From Nonomuraea terrae (GTDB lineage: Bacteria > Actinomycetota > Actinomycetes > Streptosporangiales > Streptosporangiaceae), in assembly GCF_004348995.1 (NCBI RefSeq), contig NZ_SMKQ01000009.1:1-64000 (forward strand): a stretch of DNA of 64,000 nt. Direction: 5' to 3'. Of this stretch, positions 52,184-62,181 are shown piece after piece (the first letter of the stretch is position 1; each line of letters begins with the position of its first letter). Position numbers and translations under genes: made by a program. A model generated the notes under the pieces. That model was not told the origin of the DNA and did no database searches. It saw only the letters and a program-made list of their open reading frames with translations.

Positions 52184-54436
52184 CTAAATCAGGTCGAGGG
52201 GGTCGACACTCACCCTCACGACATCAGGCGTCTTGCGCGCCGCACGCACCCCGCTGGCCCCTTTGAGCGCGGCGGCCAGGGCTGCGCCGCCCGACCGGCG
52301 TATCCGGATCATGGCGCGTTCCTGCCCGGAGTCGTCCACCGGGACGGGGCCGAGCACCTGCGCCTCGGGCGGGAGGCGTACCTCGTCGAGCATCTGCCGG
52401 ACCGCGGCGGGCGCGCCGGTGAGCGTGGCCATCCGCACGGCGGGCGGGAACCCCAGCTCGGCGCGGTCGCCGAGCTCCCGCTCGGCGTGACCGACCGGAT
52501 CCCACCTGATCAGAGCCTGTACGGCGGGCAGCCCGGCGTCGCCGAGCACCACCAGCTCGGCGGCGGGGCGCAGCAGGGCGGCGGCGTTCATCCACCGGCG
52601 CACCGCCTCCTCGCCCGCCCGCAGGTCCGCCCGTCCGAGCAGGGCCCACCCGTCGAGCAGCACGGCCGCCGCGTAACCGCCCTCGGCCACGGGCTCGGCG
52701 CCCGGCGTGGCGACGACGAGCGCGCGGGCGTCGGCAACCGACGCGAGGACGCCGTCGCGCCCGGAGGTGCGCACCGGCACGGACGGGAAGGCCCGCCCCA
52801 GCTCCTCGGCGGTACGGCGGGCGCCGGTGACCACGGCGCGCAGCCGGGGGCTGCCGCAGGACGGGCAGCGCCACGCCGCGTCCACCCGGCCGCACCAGCG
52901 GCAGTAGGGGGCCGTGTGGCCGGCTCTCAGGGCGAGTGGCCCGTGGCAGCGCGGCTCCCCCTCGCCCGAGGGCGGAACCGCGTGGGTCTCCGCCATCATC
53001 CCGGCGGGCGCCTCCGGCCACCCGGCCGCCCTCCCACGCGTGCCGGCCTGGTCCTGGTCGTCCGGCGCCCGCTCCCCCGCGCCGCCCAGCTGGATCGCCC
53101 CCGCCATCGCCGAGCCGGCGTCCGGAGGCGCGACCTGCCTGGTCGGAGGCAGGACGCAGCGGGCGGGCGTACGGCAGTGGCGGCAGGCCAGGGCGGGCAG
53201 GTAGCCGCGCCTGGGCACCTGCACCAGCACCGGGCCGCGCTCCAGGCCGTGGCGCAGCGCCCGCCAGGCGATGCTGGGCAGCCGGGCCTGCCGTGCGGCC
53301 TGATCCTTGGCCAGCTCGGCGTCCTCTCCCGCGGGGCGTACGCGGGGCGCGAGACTCCTGATCGTCGTACGGGCGGCCACGATGGGCCGGGCCCAGCCGG
53401 TCGCGACGAGCTGGGTGGCCTCGGCGGTACGCGCGTAGCCGCCGATCAGCATGGCCGCCCCGGCCCGGTGGGCGCGCAGCCCGAGCACCTCGCGGGCGTG
53501 CGGGTAGGGGGCCAGCCGTTCGGCGTGCAGGTCGTCGCCGTCGTCCCAGATGGCCACCAGGCCGAGATCCGCGACGGGGGCGAACATGGCGGTACGGGTG
53601 CCGACGACGGCGCGTACGTGGCCTCTCAGCACCTTCAGCCACCGCCGGTAGCGCTCGGCCGGGCCGAGGTCGGCGGTGAGCGCAACGTGCCTGCCGGGGC
53701 CGAGCATCCGGGCGAACGCGACGTCGGCCAGCGCGACGTCCTTGCCGTCGGGCACCACGACGACCGCTCCCCTGCCGCCGTCGAGGGTGGCCAGCACCGC
53801 CTCGGCCAGCTCGGTCGCCCACCCCCTGGCCCCGGGCAGCGCCGACCACACGGCGCGGGGCGCGCGCCCGTCGCGCAACGCCTTCAGGAACGACCGCCCG
53901 GCGGCGTACGCGTCCCACGCGCTCGCCACTGAGGGGCCCGGCTCTGGGGAAGCCTCTTTCGCGGCCGCCGGAGCGGCCTCGGACGGCTCAGGGGCCGGTT
54001 CGGCTTCGGCCTTGGCGTGGCGCGGCGGGATCGCCAGGCGCAGCACGTCGGTGAGCGTGCCCGCGTACCGGTCGGCGACCGCCCTGGCCAGTCCGGCGAT
54101 CTCCGGGGTGAGCACCCGCTCCGGGGAGACCACACGTTCCAGCGGGGTCAGTTTGCCCTCGTGGTCGCTCGCGCCGACACGTTCGAGCAGGAACCCGTCG
54201 ACGAGCTTGCCCGCGAACCGCAGCCGCACCCGCACCCCGGGCTCGGCGGTCTCGTGCAGGGTGGCGGGCACCAGGTAGTCGAAGGGCCGGTCGAGGTGCG
54301 GGAGCGGGCTGTCGACCACGACCCTGGCCACGGGCCGCTCGGGCGCGGCGACGGGGGCCCCTCTGGTGTCCTTCGCCGACACCGGGGGCCGCACGGCTTC
54401 GAGCGGCAGGAGGGCGTCGTCGGAGGAGTGGGTCAC
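52184..54436 (-). CDS. priA: PriA-like primosomal protein N', helicase motifs degenerate
   Basis: A 750-aa PriA homologue. N-terminal DNA-binding part: RVVVDSPLPHLDRPFDYLVP and GVRVRLRFAGKLVDGFL. The helicase core lacks a Walker A (GxxGxGKT): the equivalent region reads GGRGAVVVVPDGKDVAL, and the DEEH box is IWDDGDDLHAE. Zinc-binding Cys occur as CRHC, then about 65 extra residues rich in Gly/Pro/Ala, then CHGPLAL, YCRWCG and CPSCG. Likely retains DNA or replisome binding without ATPase, as described for actinobacterial PriA in general. An Ala/Pro/Glu-rich linker sits near residues 140-170. ATG 54436. Confidence 0.88.
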   Translation of the reverse strand: MTHSSDDALLPLEAVRPPVSAKDTRGAPVAAPERPVARVVVDSPLPHLDRPFDYLVPATLHETAEPGVRVRLRFAGKLVDGFLLERVGASDHEGKLTPLERVVSPERVLTPEIAGLARAVADRYAGTLTDVLRLAIPPRHAKAEAEPAPEPSEAAPAAAKEASPEPGPSVASAWDAYAAGRSFLKALRDGRAPRAVWSALPGARGWATELAEAVLATLDGGRGAVVVVPDGKDVALADVAFARMLGPGRHVALTADLGPAERYRRWLKVLRGHVRAVVGTRTAMFAPVADLGLVAIWDDGDDLHAERLAPYPHAREVLGLRAHRAGAAMLIGGYARTAEATQLVATGWARPIVAARTTIRSLAPRVRPAGEDAELAKDQAARQARLPSIAWRALRHGLERGPVLVQVPRRGYLPALACRHCRTPARCVLPPTRQVAPPDAGSAMAGAIQLGGAGERAPDDQDQAGTRGRAAGWPEAPAGMMAETHAVPPSGEGEPRCHGPLALRAGHTAPYCRWCGRVDAAWRCPSCGSPRLRAVVTGARRTAEELGRAFPSVPVRTSGRDGVLASVADARALVVATPGAEPVAEGGYAAAVLLDGWALLGRADLRAGEEAVRRWMNAAALLRPAAELVVLGDAGLPAVQALIRWDPVGHAERELGDRAELGFPPAVRMATLTGAPAAVRQMLDEVRLPPEAQVLGPVPVDDSGQERAMIRIRRSGGAALAAALKGASGVRAARKTPDVVRVSVDPLDLI

Positions 54437-54506
54437 GCCTAACGTCTACCAGACCCCGCCACCCGCGACGTCCACGCGCACGGCGACCACCTGCGGGAAA
54501 CACGCA

Positions 54507-54541
54507 GACCGGTGCCGCGTCGTGGCGAAGCGGCACCGGTC
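54507..54541 (-). terminator. 12-bp perfect hairpin between metK and priA
   Basis: GACCGGTGCCGC (54507-54518) pairs with GCGGCACCGGTC (54530-54541). Second of two hairpins after metK on the - strand. Confidence 0.8.
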
Positions 54542-54547
54542 GGGCGA

Positions 54548-54566
54548 GGCTCCCGCAGGGGGAGCC
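54548..54566 (-). terminator. 7-bp hairpin directly after metK
   Basis: GGCTCCC (54548-54554) and GGGAGCC (54560-54566) with a 5-nt loop, 7 bp after the metK stop. With the next hairpin it should end the metK transcript before priA. Confidence 0.7.
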
Positions 54567-54572
54567 GGACGA

Positions 54573-55760
<1,188 letters not shown>

Positions 55761-55888
55761 CTCAGTGGCTCCTCATGCAGCGGCTGCTGACGAATGTTAG
55801 GCCCGGGGCGGATGGGCGTGCTCGGGCCTGGCCGAAGTCTAGCCCTACCGGGCACCGAGTCGCGAAACCGTCCACCTACTGTCTCCTA

Positions 55889-56251
55889 TCACAGTTCGGG
55901 CAGCGGATCCGGCGGGAGACTCTCCGGCGCGAAGATCTCCGCGTCGGCGGCCGAGACCACCGAGGCGTACTCCTCGTCGAACTCGAACACCCGCGAGCCG
56001 AGCTCGATCACCGGCCCGGGCCGGATCGGGCCGAGCCTGGTGTGCCGCGGGAACTCCGCGACCACCGACACCGGCCGATCGGCGCGCAGCGTCCGGGTGG
56101 CGAGCACGGATATGGCCGAGGCGGTGACGACGACGAGGAAGTTCCCCGAGCCCGCCGGCCCCGCGGAGAAAGCCGGGAAGACGTAGTGGATCTCCCCTTG
56201 GTCGCCGAGCAACGTCCTACAACGATCCCTGACAGCAGAACCCACCGGCAT
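55889..56251 (-). CDS. Small conserved protein of unknown function
   Basis: A 120-aa protein (PVGSAVRDRCRTLLGDQGEI, then FLVVVTASAISVLATRTLR and a Pro-rich acidic end). It looks like a single alpha/beta domain of the kind that follows SecA/nucleotide-related proteins in actinobacteria, with no motif I can name. ATG 56251 has AGGGGG 5 nt upstream. Unknown. Confidence 0.65.
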   Translation of the reverse strand: MPVGSAVRDRCRTLLGDQGEIHYVFPAFSAGPAGSGNFLVVVTASAISVLATRTLRADRPVSVVAEFPRHTRLGPIRPGPVIELGSRVFEFDEEYASVVSAADAEIFAPESLPPDPLPEL

Positions 56252-56376
56252 TCCATCCCCCTTTGCCCCAAGTATCCGCAGGCGTACGGGGGTGTCGCAA
56301 CAGGTGATCAGGTAACTGCTTATAAACGGATTGCACACTGAATGAGCGGCGTGTCCGTTTATCGATATCGGACGTG

Positions 56377-57588
56377 TCAGGAAAGGCGAGCGGCCACGAG
56401 GTCCCACACGGCGTCGGCCAGGTCTTCCTTGGGCCCGAACGGCACCTCGACCGGCTCTCCGCCCGCCACCAGCACGGTGGCCGCGTTGTCGGGGGTGCCG
56501 AACGCCAGCCCCTCCCCCACCTGGTTGACCACGAGCAGGTCGCAGCCCTTGCGGGCGAGCTTGGCCTGCCCGTTGGCGAGCACGTCGTCGGTCTCGGCCG
56601 CGAAACCGACGATCACGCCGGATCCCTCCGCACCGGCCCGCGCGGCCCCTGCCGCGCGGCGCCGCTCGCCCAGTTCGGCGAGGATGTCGGGGTTCTTCGC
56701 CAGCCGGATGGGCTCGGGCTCGCCGTCCGTTTTCTTGATCTTGGAGCCCTGGCGTGTCGCGGGCCGGAAGTCGGCTACCGCGGCGGCCATGACCACCGCG
56801 TCGGCGCCCGCCGAGGCCTCGAGCACCGCGTCGCGCAAGTCCGCGGTCGACTCCACCCGCACGATCTTGGCGCCGGCGGGGTCGGGCAGCGTCACGTTGG
56901 CCGCCACGAGGGTCACCTCGGCGCCCCGCGCGACGGCCGTGCGGGCGAGGGCGTAGCCCTGCAGGCCGGAGGAACGATTGCCGATGAAGCGCACGGGGTC
57001 GATCGCCTCGCGCGTGCCGCCGGCGGAGACCACGATCCTGCGCCCGGCGAGGTCGAGCGGCCGGCCGCGCAGCACGCGCAGGCAGACCTGGAAGATCTCG
57101 GCCGGGTCGGGCAGCCGCCCGGGGCCGGTGTCGGCGCCGGTGAGGCGCCCCACGGCGGGGTCGATGACGACGGCGCCGCGCTCGCGCAGCGTCGCGACGT
57201 TGGCCCGGGTCGCGGGGTGCTGCCACATCTCGGTGTGCATCGCGGGCGCGAACACCACCGGGCACGTGGCCGTCAGCAGCGTGTTGGTCAGCAGGTCGCC
57301 GGCCAGCCCGTGGGCCGCCCTGGCCAGCACGTCGGCGGTCGCGGGCGCCACGACGACGAGGTCGGCCCCCTTGCCGATCCGCACATGGGGGACCTCGTGA
57401 ACGTCGTCCCACACCTCGGCCGAGACGGGGTTGCCCGACAGGGCGGCCCAGGTGGGCGCGCCCACGAACTTGAGGGCCTCGCGGGTCGGGACGACCCGCA
57501 CCTCGTGCCCGGATTCGGTGAAGAGCCGCAGCAGCTCACACGCCTTGTACGCGGCGATGCCGCCGCTGACGCCCAGGACGACCTTCAT
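56377..57588 (-). CDS. coaBC: Bifunctional phosphopantothenoylcysteine decarboxylase/synthase
   Basis: A 403-aa CoaBC. The N-terminal flavoprotein (CoaC) has GVSGGIAAYKACELLR, the catalytic His in the ...DVHEVPHVRIGKGAD region and APAMHTEMW (usually APAMN). The C-terminal CoaB has VVSAGGTREAIDPVRFIGNRSSG and AAVADFRP. Makes 4'-phosphopantetheine for coenzyme A. ATG 57588 is 8 bp after rpoZ. Confidence 0.95.
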   Translation of the reverse strand: MKVVLGVSGGIAAYKACELLRLFTESGHEVRVVPTREALKFVGAPTWAALSGNPVSAEVWDDVHEVPHVRIGKGADLVVVAPATADVLARAAHGLAGDLLTNTLLTATCPVVFAPAMHTEMWQHPATRANVATLRERGAVVIDPAVGRLTGADTGPGRLPDPAEIFQVCLRVLRGRPLDLAGRRIVVSAGGTREAIDPVRFIGNRSSGLQGYALARTAVARGAEVTLVAANVTLPDPAGAKIVRVESTADLRDAVLEASAGADAVVMAAAVADFRPATRQGSKIKKTDGEPEPIRLAKNPDILAELGERRRAAGAARAGAEGSGVIVGFAAETDDVLANGQAKLARKGCDLLVVNQVGEGLAFGTPDNAATVLVAGGEPVEVPFGPKEDLADAVWDLVAARLS

Positions 57589-57596
57589 CGAAGGGG

Positions 57597-57866
57597 TCAG
57601 ACCGCGCCTTCGATGGGCTCGGCGTTGAGCAGCCCCTCGGAGACCTCGCGCAGTGCGATGGACAGCGGCTTCTCCTGAGCGTGCGTCTCGACCAGCGGCC
57701 CGACGTATTCCAGCAGGCCCTCGCCGAGCTGGGAGTAGTAGGCGTTGATCTGGCGGGCGCGCTTGGCACCCATGATCACCAGTGAGTATTTGCTGTCGAC
57801 GATGTCGAGCAGCGCGTCGATCGGCGGGTTGGTGATGCCCTCCGCGGCCGGGGTGGTGCCTGCCAC
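57597..57866 (-). CDS. rpoZ: RNA polymerase omega subunit
   Basis: An 89-aa omega subunit: [20 protein letters not shown] and [18 protein letters not shown] are the conserved core helices that clamp the beta' C-terminus. GTG 57866, 5 bp after gmk. Confidence 0.93.
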   Translation of the reverse strand: MAGTTPAAEGITNPPIDALLDIVDSKYSLVIMGAKRARQINAYYSQLGEGLLEYVGPLVETHAQEKPLSIALREVSEGLLNAEPIEGAV

Positions 57867-57871
57867 GATTG

Positions 57872-58537
57872 TCAGACCTCTCGGTTGGTGGTTGTCGTGA
57901 CCCCCTGAGGGTCAGTCATCAAGGCTATCAGCCGGTGACACACGTCTTGGACGCTTGTGTTGACCAAGGTGAGGTCGAATTCGCCCTCGGCGGCCATCTC
58001 GATCCGCCCGGCCTCCAACCGGCGCGCGATGACGTCCTCAGGCTCGGTGCCGCGCCCGCGCAGCCGCTTCTCCAGCTCCTCCCAGCTCGGCGGGGCCAGG
58101 AACACCAGCAGCGCCTCCGGCATGCTCCTGCGTACCTGCCTGGCGCCCTCGAGGTCGATCTCGAGCAGCGTCGGGACGCCGTCGGCGAGCTTCTTCAGCA
58201 CCGCCTCGCGCGGGGTGCCGTAGCGGTTGCCCGCGAACTCCGCCCACTCCAGCAGCTCGCCCGCCTCGACCAGCCGGTCGAACTCCTCGCCGTCGACGAA
58301 GAAGTAGTGGACCCCGTTGACCTCGCCGGGCCGGGGTCTCCTGGTGGTCACCGAGACCGACAGCCACACCTCGGGGTGTGCCCGCCGGAGCTCGGCGACG
58401 ACCGTGGACTTGCCGACGCCTGACGGCCCTGACAGGACCGTCAGCCGCCGCTCGCTCAAGGGCAGGAAGTCGTCCTCCGCTCCTGATCCGAGCGCCTCAT
58501 GGGCACTGACGTCGCCGGACCAGGACCTCTCGGTCAC
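57872..58537 (-). CDS. gmk: Guanylate kinase
   Basis: A 221-aa Gmk. P-loop [16 protein letters not shown]-binding [20 protein letters not shown] and [13 protein letters not shown] are intact. About 30 extra residues precede the core, as in many actinobacteria. GTG 58537 follows a GGGGGGTAGGA stretch. Confidence 0.95.
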   Translation of the reverse strand: MTERSWSGDVSAHEALGSGAEDDFLPLSERRLTVLSGPSGVGKSTVVAELRRAHPEVWLSVSVTTRRPRPGEVNGVHYFFVDGEEFDRLVEAGELLEWAEFAGNRYGTPREAVLKKLADGVPTLLEIDLEGARQVRRSMPEALLVFLAPPSWEELEKRLRGRGTEPEDVIARRLEAGRIEMAAEGEFDLTLVNTSVQDVCHRLIALMTDPQGVTTTTNREV

Positions 58538-58580
58538 TTCCTACCCCCCGTTGAACCTGCGCTTTCGTGTGGAACAGAGA

Positions 58581-58904
58581 CTAGCTCTCGTTGCCACCGA
58601 ACTCGCGCTCGAGGGCGGCCCGCTGGTTCGCGCCGAGGCCCCGCACGCGGCGGGACTCGGCGATGGCGAGCCGCTCCATGAGCTGCTTGGCGCGGACCTT
58701 GCCGACGCCAGGGAGCGATTCCAACAAAGCCGACACCTTCATCTTGCCGATGACGTCGTCGGCCTGCCCATCCTTGAGCACCTCAGCCAGAGAAACCGCG
58801 CCATGCTTGAGCCGGTTCTTGACCTCGGCACGCTCTTTACGGGCCTTTGCAGCCTTCTCCAGGGCTGCGGCGCGCTGCTCGGGGGTCAGGGGAGGAAGAG
58901 CCAC
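58581..58904 (-). CDS. mihF: Mycobacterial-type integration host factor
   Basis: A 107-aa mIHF nucleoid protein: ALPPLTPEQRAAALEKAAKAR, VKNRLKHGAVSLAEVL, and a C-terminal helix-two-turn-helix DNA-binding part (LESLPGVGKVRAKQLMERLAI, IAESRRVRGLG). Its place directly upstream of gmk and rpoZ is the actinobacterial standard. ATG 58904. Confidence 0.95.
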   Translation of the reverse strand: MALPPLTPEQRAAALEKAAKARKERAEVKNRLKHGAVSLAEVLKDGQADDVIGKMKVSALLESLPGVGKVRAKQLMERLAIAESRRVRGLGANQRAALEREFGGNES

Positions 58905-59330
58905 GCCGGGTCACCTCGAATTTCTGTCGATGTACTCGGACGGGAAGGGAAACTAGCTGGTCATCGCCCCCTAAGCAACGTCAAGAGCGGTTTCTCTCGC
59001 GACAAAATCCACTTCATCACTGTGCGTGATCGTAAAATCACCTTCTGCTGATCAAATCGCCCTCACTTCCCCCTTCGCACGCCGGCTCGCGCCGGCGCCG
59101 TGAAGTGCGACGATGATCGCGCCACTGGCGGCTCCCCATGTCCGAAACCCCGTCCAGACCTGGGCCGAAACCCGATCGAAGATCGCGTGCGACACGCCTC
59201 ACGGATACCTTATGATCTTGTGCGCGGGCCCTTTCCCGGTCTCCGCGGCGCCGCCTCCACGGCGCCGTCGCGATGCCCGGAGAAGACCGCCGTCCCGGCT
59301 TCCCGCGTCACGCTTCGTGACGGCCTCGGG
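58905..59330 (-). other. 426-bp gap: mihF promoter region and GH15 end
   Basis: No gene is supported. On the - strand TTGCTT (58978-58973) and TAGTTT (58955-58950) are 17 bp apart, a reasonable sigma-70-type promoter for mihF with a leader of about 40 nt. An AT-rich stretch (58990-59060) contains GTGAT-cgtaaa-ATCAC (59026-59041), and CGCCGGC-tcgc-GCCGGCG (59080-59097) forms a GC hairpin. Promoter call is inference. Confidence 0.5.
59306..59322 (-). terminator. 7-bp hairpin after the GH15 gene
   Basis: CGTCACG (59306-59312) pairs with CGTGACG (59316-59322) around a 3-nt loop, 8 bp beyond the GH15 stop on the - strand. Confidence 0.6.
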
Positions 59331-61088
59331 CTAGCTGAGCGCCTGGGCCGTGTGGATCAGGTGGACGTGTGTGAACGCCTGCGGGAAATTGCCCAGCTGG
59401 CGCTCCCGCACGGGGTCGTACTCCTCGGCGAGCAGGCCCACGTCGTTGGTGAGGCCCAGCAGCCGTTCGAACAGCTCCGTGGCCTCGTCCTTGCGTCCGA
59501 GGAGGGCGAGCGCCTCGGCCAGCCAGAAGCTGCCCGCGAGGAAGGCGCCCTCGGTGCCGGGGAGCCCGTCGATGTCGTTGTGCTCGGAGGTCGGATAGCG
59601 CAGCAGGAGACCGTCCGTCGTCAGCTCGCGCTGGATGGCGTCGACCGTGCCGACGACCCGCGGGTCCTCCGGCGGCAGGAAGCCGACGATCGGGATGAGG
59701 AGCAGCGCCGCGTCAAGCTCGCGCGAGCCGTACGACTGGGTGAACGTGCCGCGCTCGGCGTCGAAGCCCTTGTCGCAGACCTCGGCGTGGATCCGTTGCC
59801 GGAAGGCGCGCCAGCGCTCGACGGGCCCGGTGCGGCCGAACTCCTCGACGGCCCGCACCACATGGTCGGCCGCCGCCCACACCATGACCTTGGAATGGAC
59901 GAAATGCCGCCGCCGGCCGCGGATCTCCCACAGACCCTCGTCGGGCTGGTCCCAGCTGCGCTCGATGAAGTCCATCAGCTTGCGGACGGTGGACCAGGCG
60001 TAGCTGTCGGGCGGCGGCATCCCGTGCTTGCGGGCCCGGTAGATGCAGCCGAGCGCCTGGCCGTAGACGTCGAGCTGGAGCTGGCTGACGGCGTCGTTGC
60101 CGATCCGCACCGGGCGGGAGCCCTCGTAACCGGAAAGCCAGTCCAGCGTCTGCTCCGGGAGCCGCCTCTCGCCCGCCACTCCGTACGTGACCTGGAGGTC
60201 CTCAGGGCGGCCCGCCACGGCGCGGAGCAGCCAGTCCAGCCAGGCACCGGCCTCGCCGACGTATCCGGCCCTGGACAGGGCGTCGAGGGTCATGGCGGCG
60301 TCGCGCAGCCAGCAGTACCGGTAGTCCCAGTTGCGTACGCCGCCGATGTGCTCGGGCAGCGACGTGGTGGGCGCCGCCACGATGCCGCCGGTCGGGCTGT
60401 AGGTGAGCGCCTTGAGCGTGATGAGGGAACGGACCACGGCGCCGCGCCAGGGGCCTGTGGCCTGGCAGTGGGAGACCCATTCCTCCCAGAACATCCTGGT
60501 CTTGCTGAGCTGATCACTGGGATCCATGTGGTCGGGCTTCGGCAGGTGCGAGGGCTGCCACGCGAACACGAACGCCCGGCGTTCCCCCGCGGCGATCGTG
60601 AAGGTGCCGGAATGCCGGTGGCCGTCGCCCCGCAGGGGGACGGGCGCGTGGATCCAGATCGAGTCGGGCCCGCCGACGGCGTGGAGGTGGCCGTCGATGA
60701 GACGGCTCCACGGCACGATCCTGCCGTAGTCGAACCGGATACTGATCTCTACGGACATGTCCACCGTCCCGGACACGCCCTCCACGATCCGCACCAGGTC
60801 GGGGTTGGTGTGCCGGGGAGGCATGAAGTCGATGACCTTGACGGTCCCGGTGGCGGTCTCCCACACGGTCTCGAGGATCAGCGTGTCGTCGACGTACGCG
60901 CGCCGCGTGGCCGTCTCGTGCCCGGCGGGGGCCAGCCGCCAGAACCCGTTGGACGCGTCGCCGAGGAGCTTGGCGAAACACGCGGGCGAGTCGAAGCGGG
61001 GAAGACAGAGCCAGTCGATCGATCCGTCGCGACCGACGAGGGCCGCCGACCGCGTGTCCCCGATGAGGGCGTAGTCCTCGATCCGCAC
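59331..61088 (-). CDS. Glycoside hydrolase family 15 (trehalase/glucoamylase-like)
   Basis: A 585-aa GH15 enzyme. N-terminal beta-sandwich begins RIEDYALIGDTRSAALVGRDGS and IDWLCLPRFDSPACFAKLLG. The (alpha/alpha)6 barrel has HIGGVRNWDYRYCWLRDA (cut to catalytic-site block), DGLWEIRGRRRHFVHSKVM with a Glu in position for the general acid, and EGAFLAGSFWLAEAL with the second Glu for the base. No signal peptide, so cytoplasmic; actinobacterial members of this form are often trehalases. ATG 61088. It interrupts the usual pyrF-mihF neighbourhood. Confidence 0.88.
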   Translation of the reverse strand: MRIEDYALIGDTRSAALVGRDGSIDWLCLPRFDSPACFAKLLGDASNGFWRLAPAGHETATRRAYVDDTLILETVWETATGTVKVIDFMPPRHTNPDLVRIVEGVSGTVDMSVEISIRFDYGRIVPWSRLIDGHLHAVGGPDSIWIHAPVPLRGDGHRHSGTFTIAAGERRAFVFAWQPSHLPKPDHMDPSDQLSKTRMFWEEWVSHCQATGPWRGAVVRSLITLKALTYSPTGGIVAAPTTSLPEHIGGVRNWDYRYCWLRDAAMTLDALSRAGYVGEAGAWLDWLLRAVAGRPEDLQVTYGVAGERRLPEQTLDWLSGYEGSRPVRIGNDAVSQLQLDVYGQALGCIYRARKHGMPPPDSYAWSTVRKLMDFIERSWDQPDEGLWEIRGRRRHFVHSKVMVWAAADHVVRAVEEFGRTGPVERWRAFRQRIHAEVCDKGFDAERGTFTQSYGSRELDAALLLIPIVGFLPPEDPRVVGTVDAIQRELTTDGLLLRYPTSEHNDIDGLPGTEGAFLAGSFWLAEALALLGRKDEATELFERLLGLTNDVGLLAEEYDPVRERQLGNFPQAFTHVHLIHTAQALS

Positions 61089-61463
61089 CTCAATCCTCTA
61101 CCCCGCGTCATCGCGGAGCGCCGTCACCGGCGCAAAGCCTCGGCCAAACGATCGAATGCCTGGACGGCCCCGTCATGCCGGGTGCGATCCGTGGTGCGTC
61201 GACCACGCCCTCCGCCGGCAGCATCGGCGTGACGGACTGCGGGCACATGCCGACGCCGGACCGTCGAGCCGGGCCCGTGTCGCGGCCGACGCGGCCGGAC
61301 AGGGCGGCGGGCGCGCCGAAGCGGTCCAGGTTCGCGGCGGCGGCCCTGTGGCGCCCCTCCCGTCCTCGCGCGCGATGCCGAGGCCGCCGTAGCGCTCCAG
61401 GCCCTCCTCGGTCCGCTCGACCTGTCCACCTGCTTGGACAGGCGAATATGACTGCGGTGGCGG
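61089..61463 (-). other. 375-bp gap; possible decayed gene fragment
   Basis: No intact gene. On the - strand, 61300-61345 can be read as AAAANLDRFGAPAALSGRVG, reminiscent of the AANVAxALARLGxxxALVGRVG start of PfkB-type sugar kinases, with frames shifting on both sides. This may be a relic of a kinase gene or chance. It has the high GC of coding DNA. No clear promoter for GH15. Confidence 0.3.
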
Positions 61464-62156
61464 TCAGGAGGCGCGGCGCAGGGAGGCGGCGATGGCCGCC
61501 GCGGCGGCGCCTGGATCGGGGGCGGCGGTGATGGGACGGCCGATGACGAGCAGATCGGCCCCGTCGGCCAGGGCCTGCTCCGGGGTGGCCACCCGCATCT
61601 GGTCCTGCGCGTCGGTCCCCTTGGGACGCACGCCGGGCGTGATGAGCGTGATCCCGTCGCCCACCTCGGCGCGCACCGCCGACACCTCGTTGGGCGAGCA
61701 CACCAGCGCCGTGGCGCCCGCCTCGACCGACAGGGCGGACAGGCGGCGTACGGCGTCGTCGGCCGGCCCGGCGATGCCGATACGGCCGAGGTCGGACTCC
61801 GACAGGGAGGTCAGGATGGTCACGGCGGCGATCCGGGTGTGCGGCGCGGCCTCCACCGCGGCCCTGATCATGGCGGGCCCACCGGCGGCGTGCACGGTGA
61901 GGATGGACGGCCGCAGCCGCGCCACCGCCCGGGAGGCCCCGGCGACGGTGTTGGGGATGTCGTGCAGCTTCAGGTCCAGGAAAACGGCGACGCCGCTGGC
62001 CCCCCGCACGGAGGCGATCACGTCGGGGCCGTAGCGCAGGTAGAGCTCCAGCCCCACCTTGACCGTGCTGACGTGCGGTGTGACCAGGGCGGCCCATTGG
62101 GCGGCGGTCTCCAGGTCGGGGGCGTCGAGAGCGACGGCGATGGGTGCGGGGGTCAA
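61464..62156 (-). CDS. pyrF: Orotidine 5'-phosphate decarboxylase
   Basis: A 230-aa TIM-barrel enzyme with the catalytic DLKLHDIPNTV, KVGLELYLRYG and the phosphate-gripper region TPGVRPKGTDAQDQ. Last step of UMP synthesis. ATG 62156, 26 bp after pyrD. Confidence 0.96.
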   Translation of the reverse strand: MTPAPIAVALDAPDLETAAQWAALVTPHVSTVKVGLELYLRYGPDVIASVRGASGVAVFLDLKLHDIPNTVAGASRAVARLRPSILTVHAAGGPAMIRAAVEAAPHTRIAAVTILTSLSESDLGRIGIAGPADDAVRRLSALSVEAGATALVCSPNEVSAVRAEVGDGITLITPGVRPKGTDAQDQMRVATPEQALADGADLLVIGRPITAAPDPGAAAAAIAASLRRAS

Positions 62157-62181
62157 CAGGTGCGCTCCTGGGATTCGGGAG

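Noticed and set aside
55761-55888. SAM riboswitch upstream of metK
   Set aside because: No SAM-aptamer core sequence or stable multi-helix fold is visible in this short gap.
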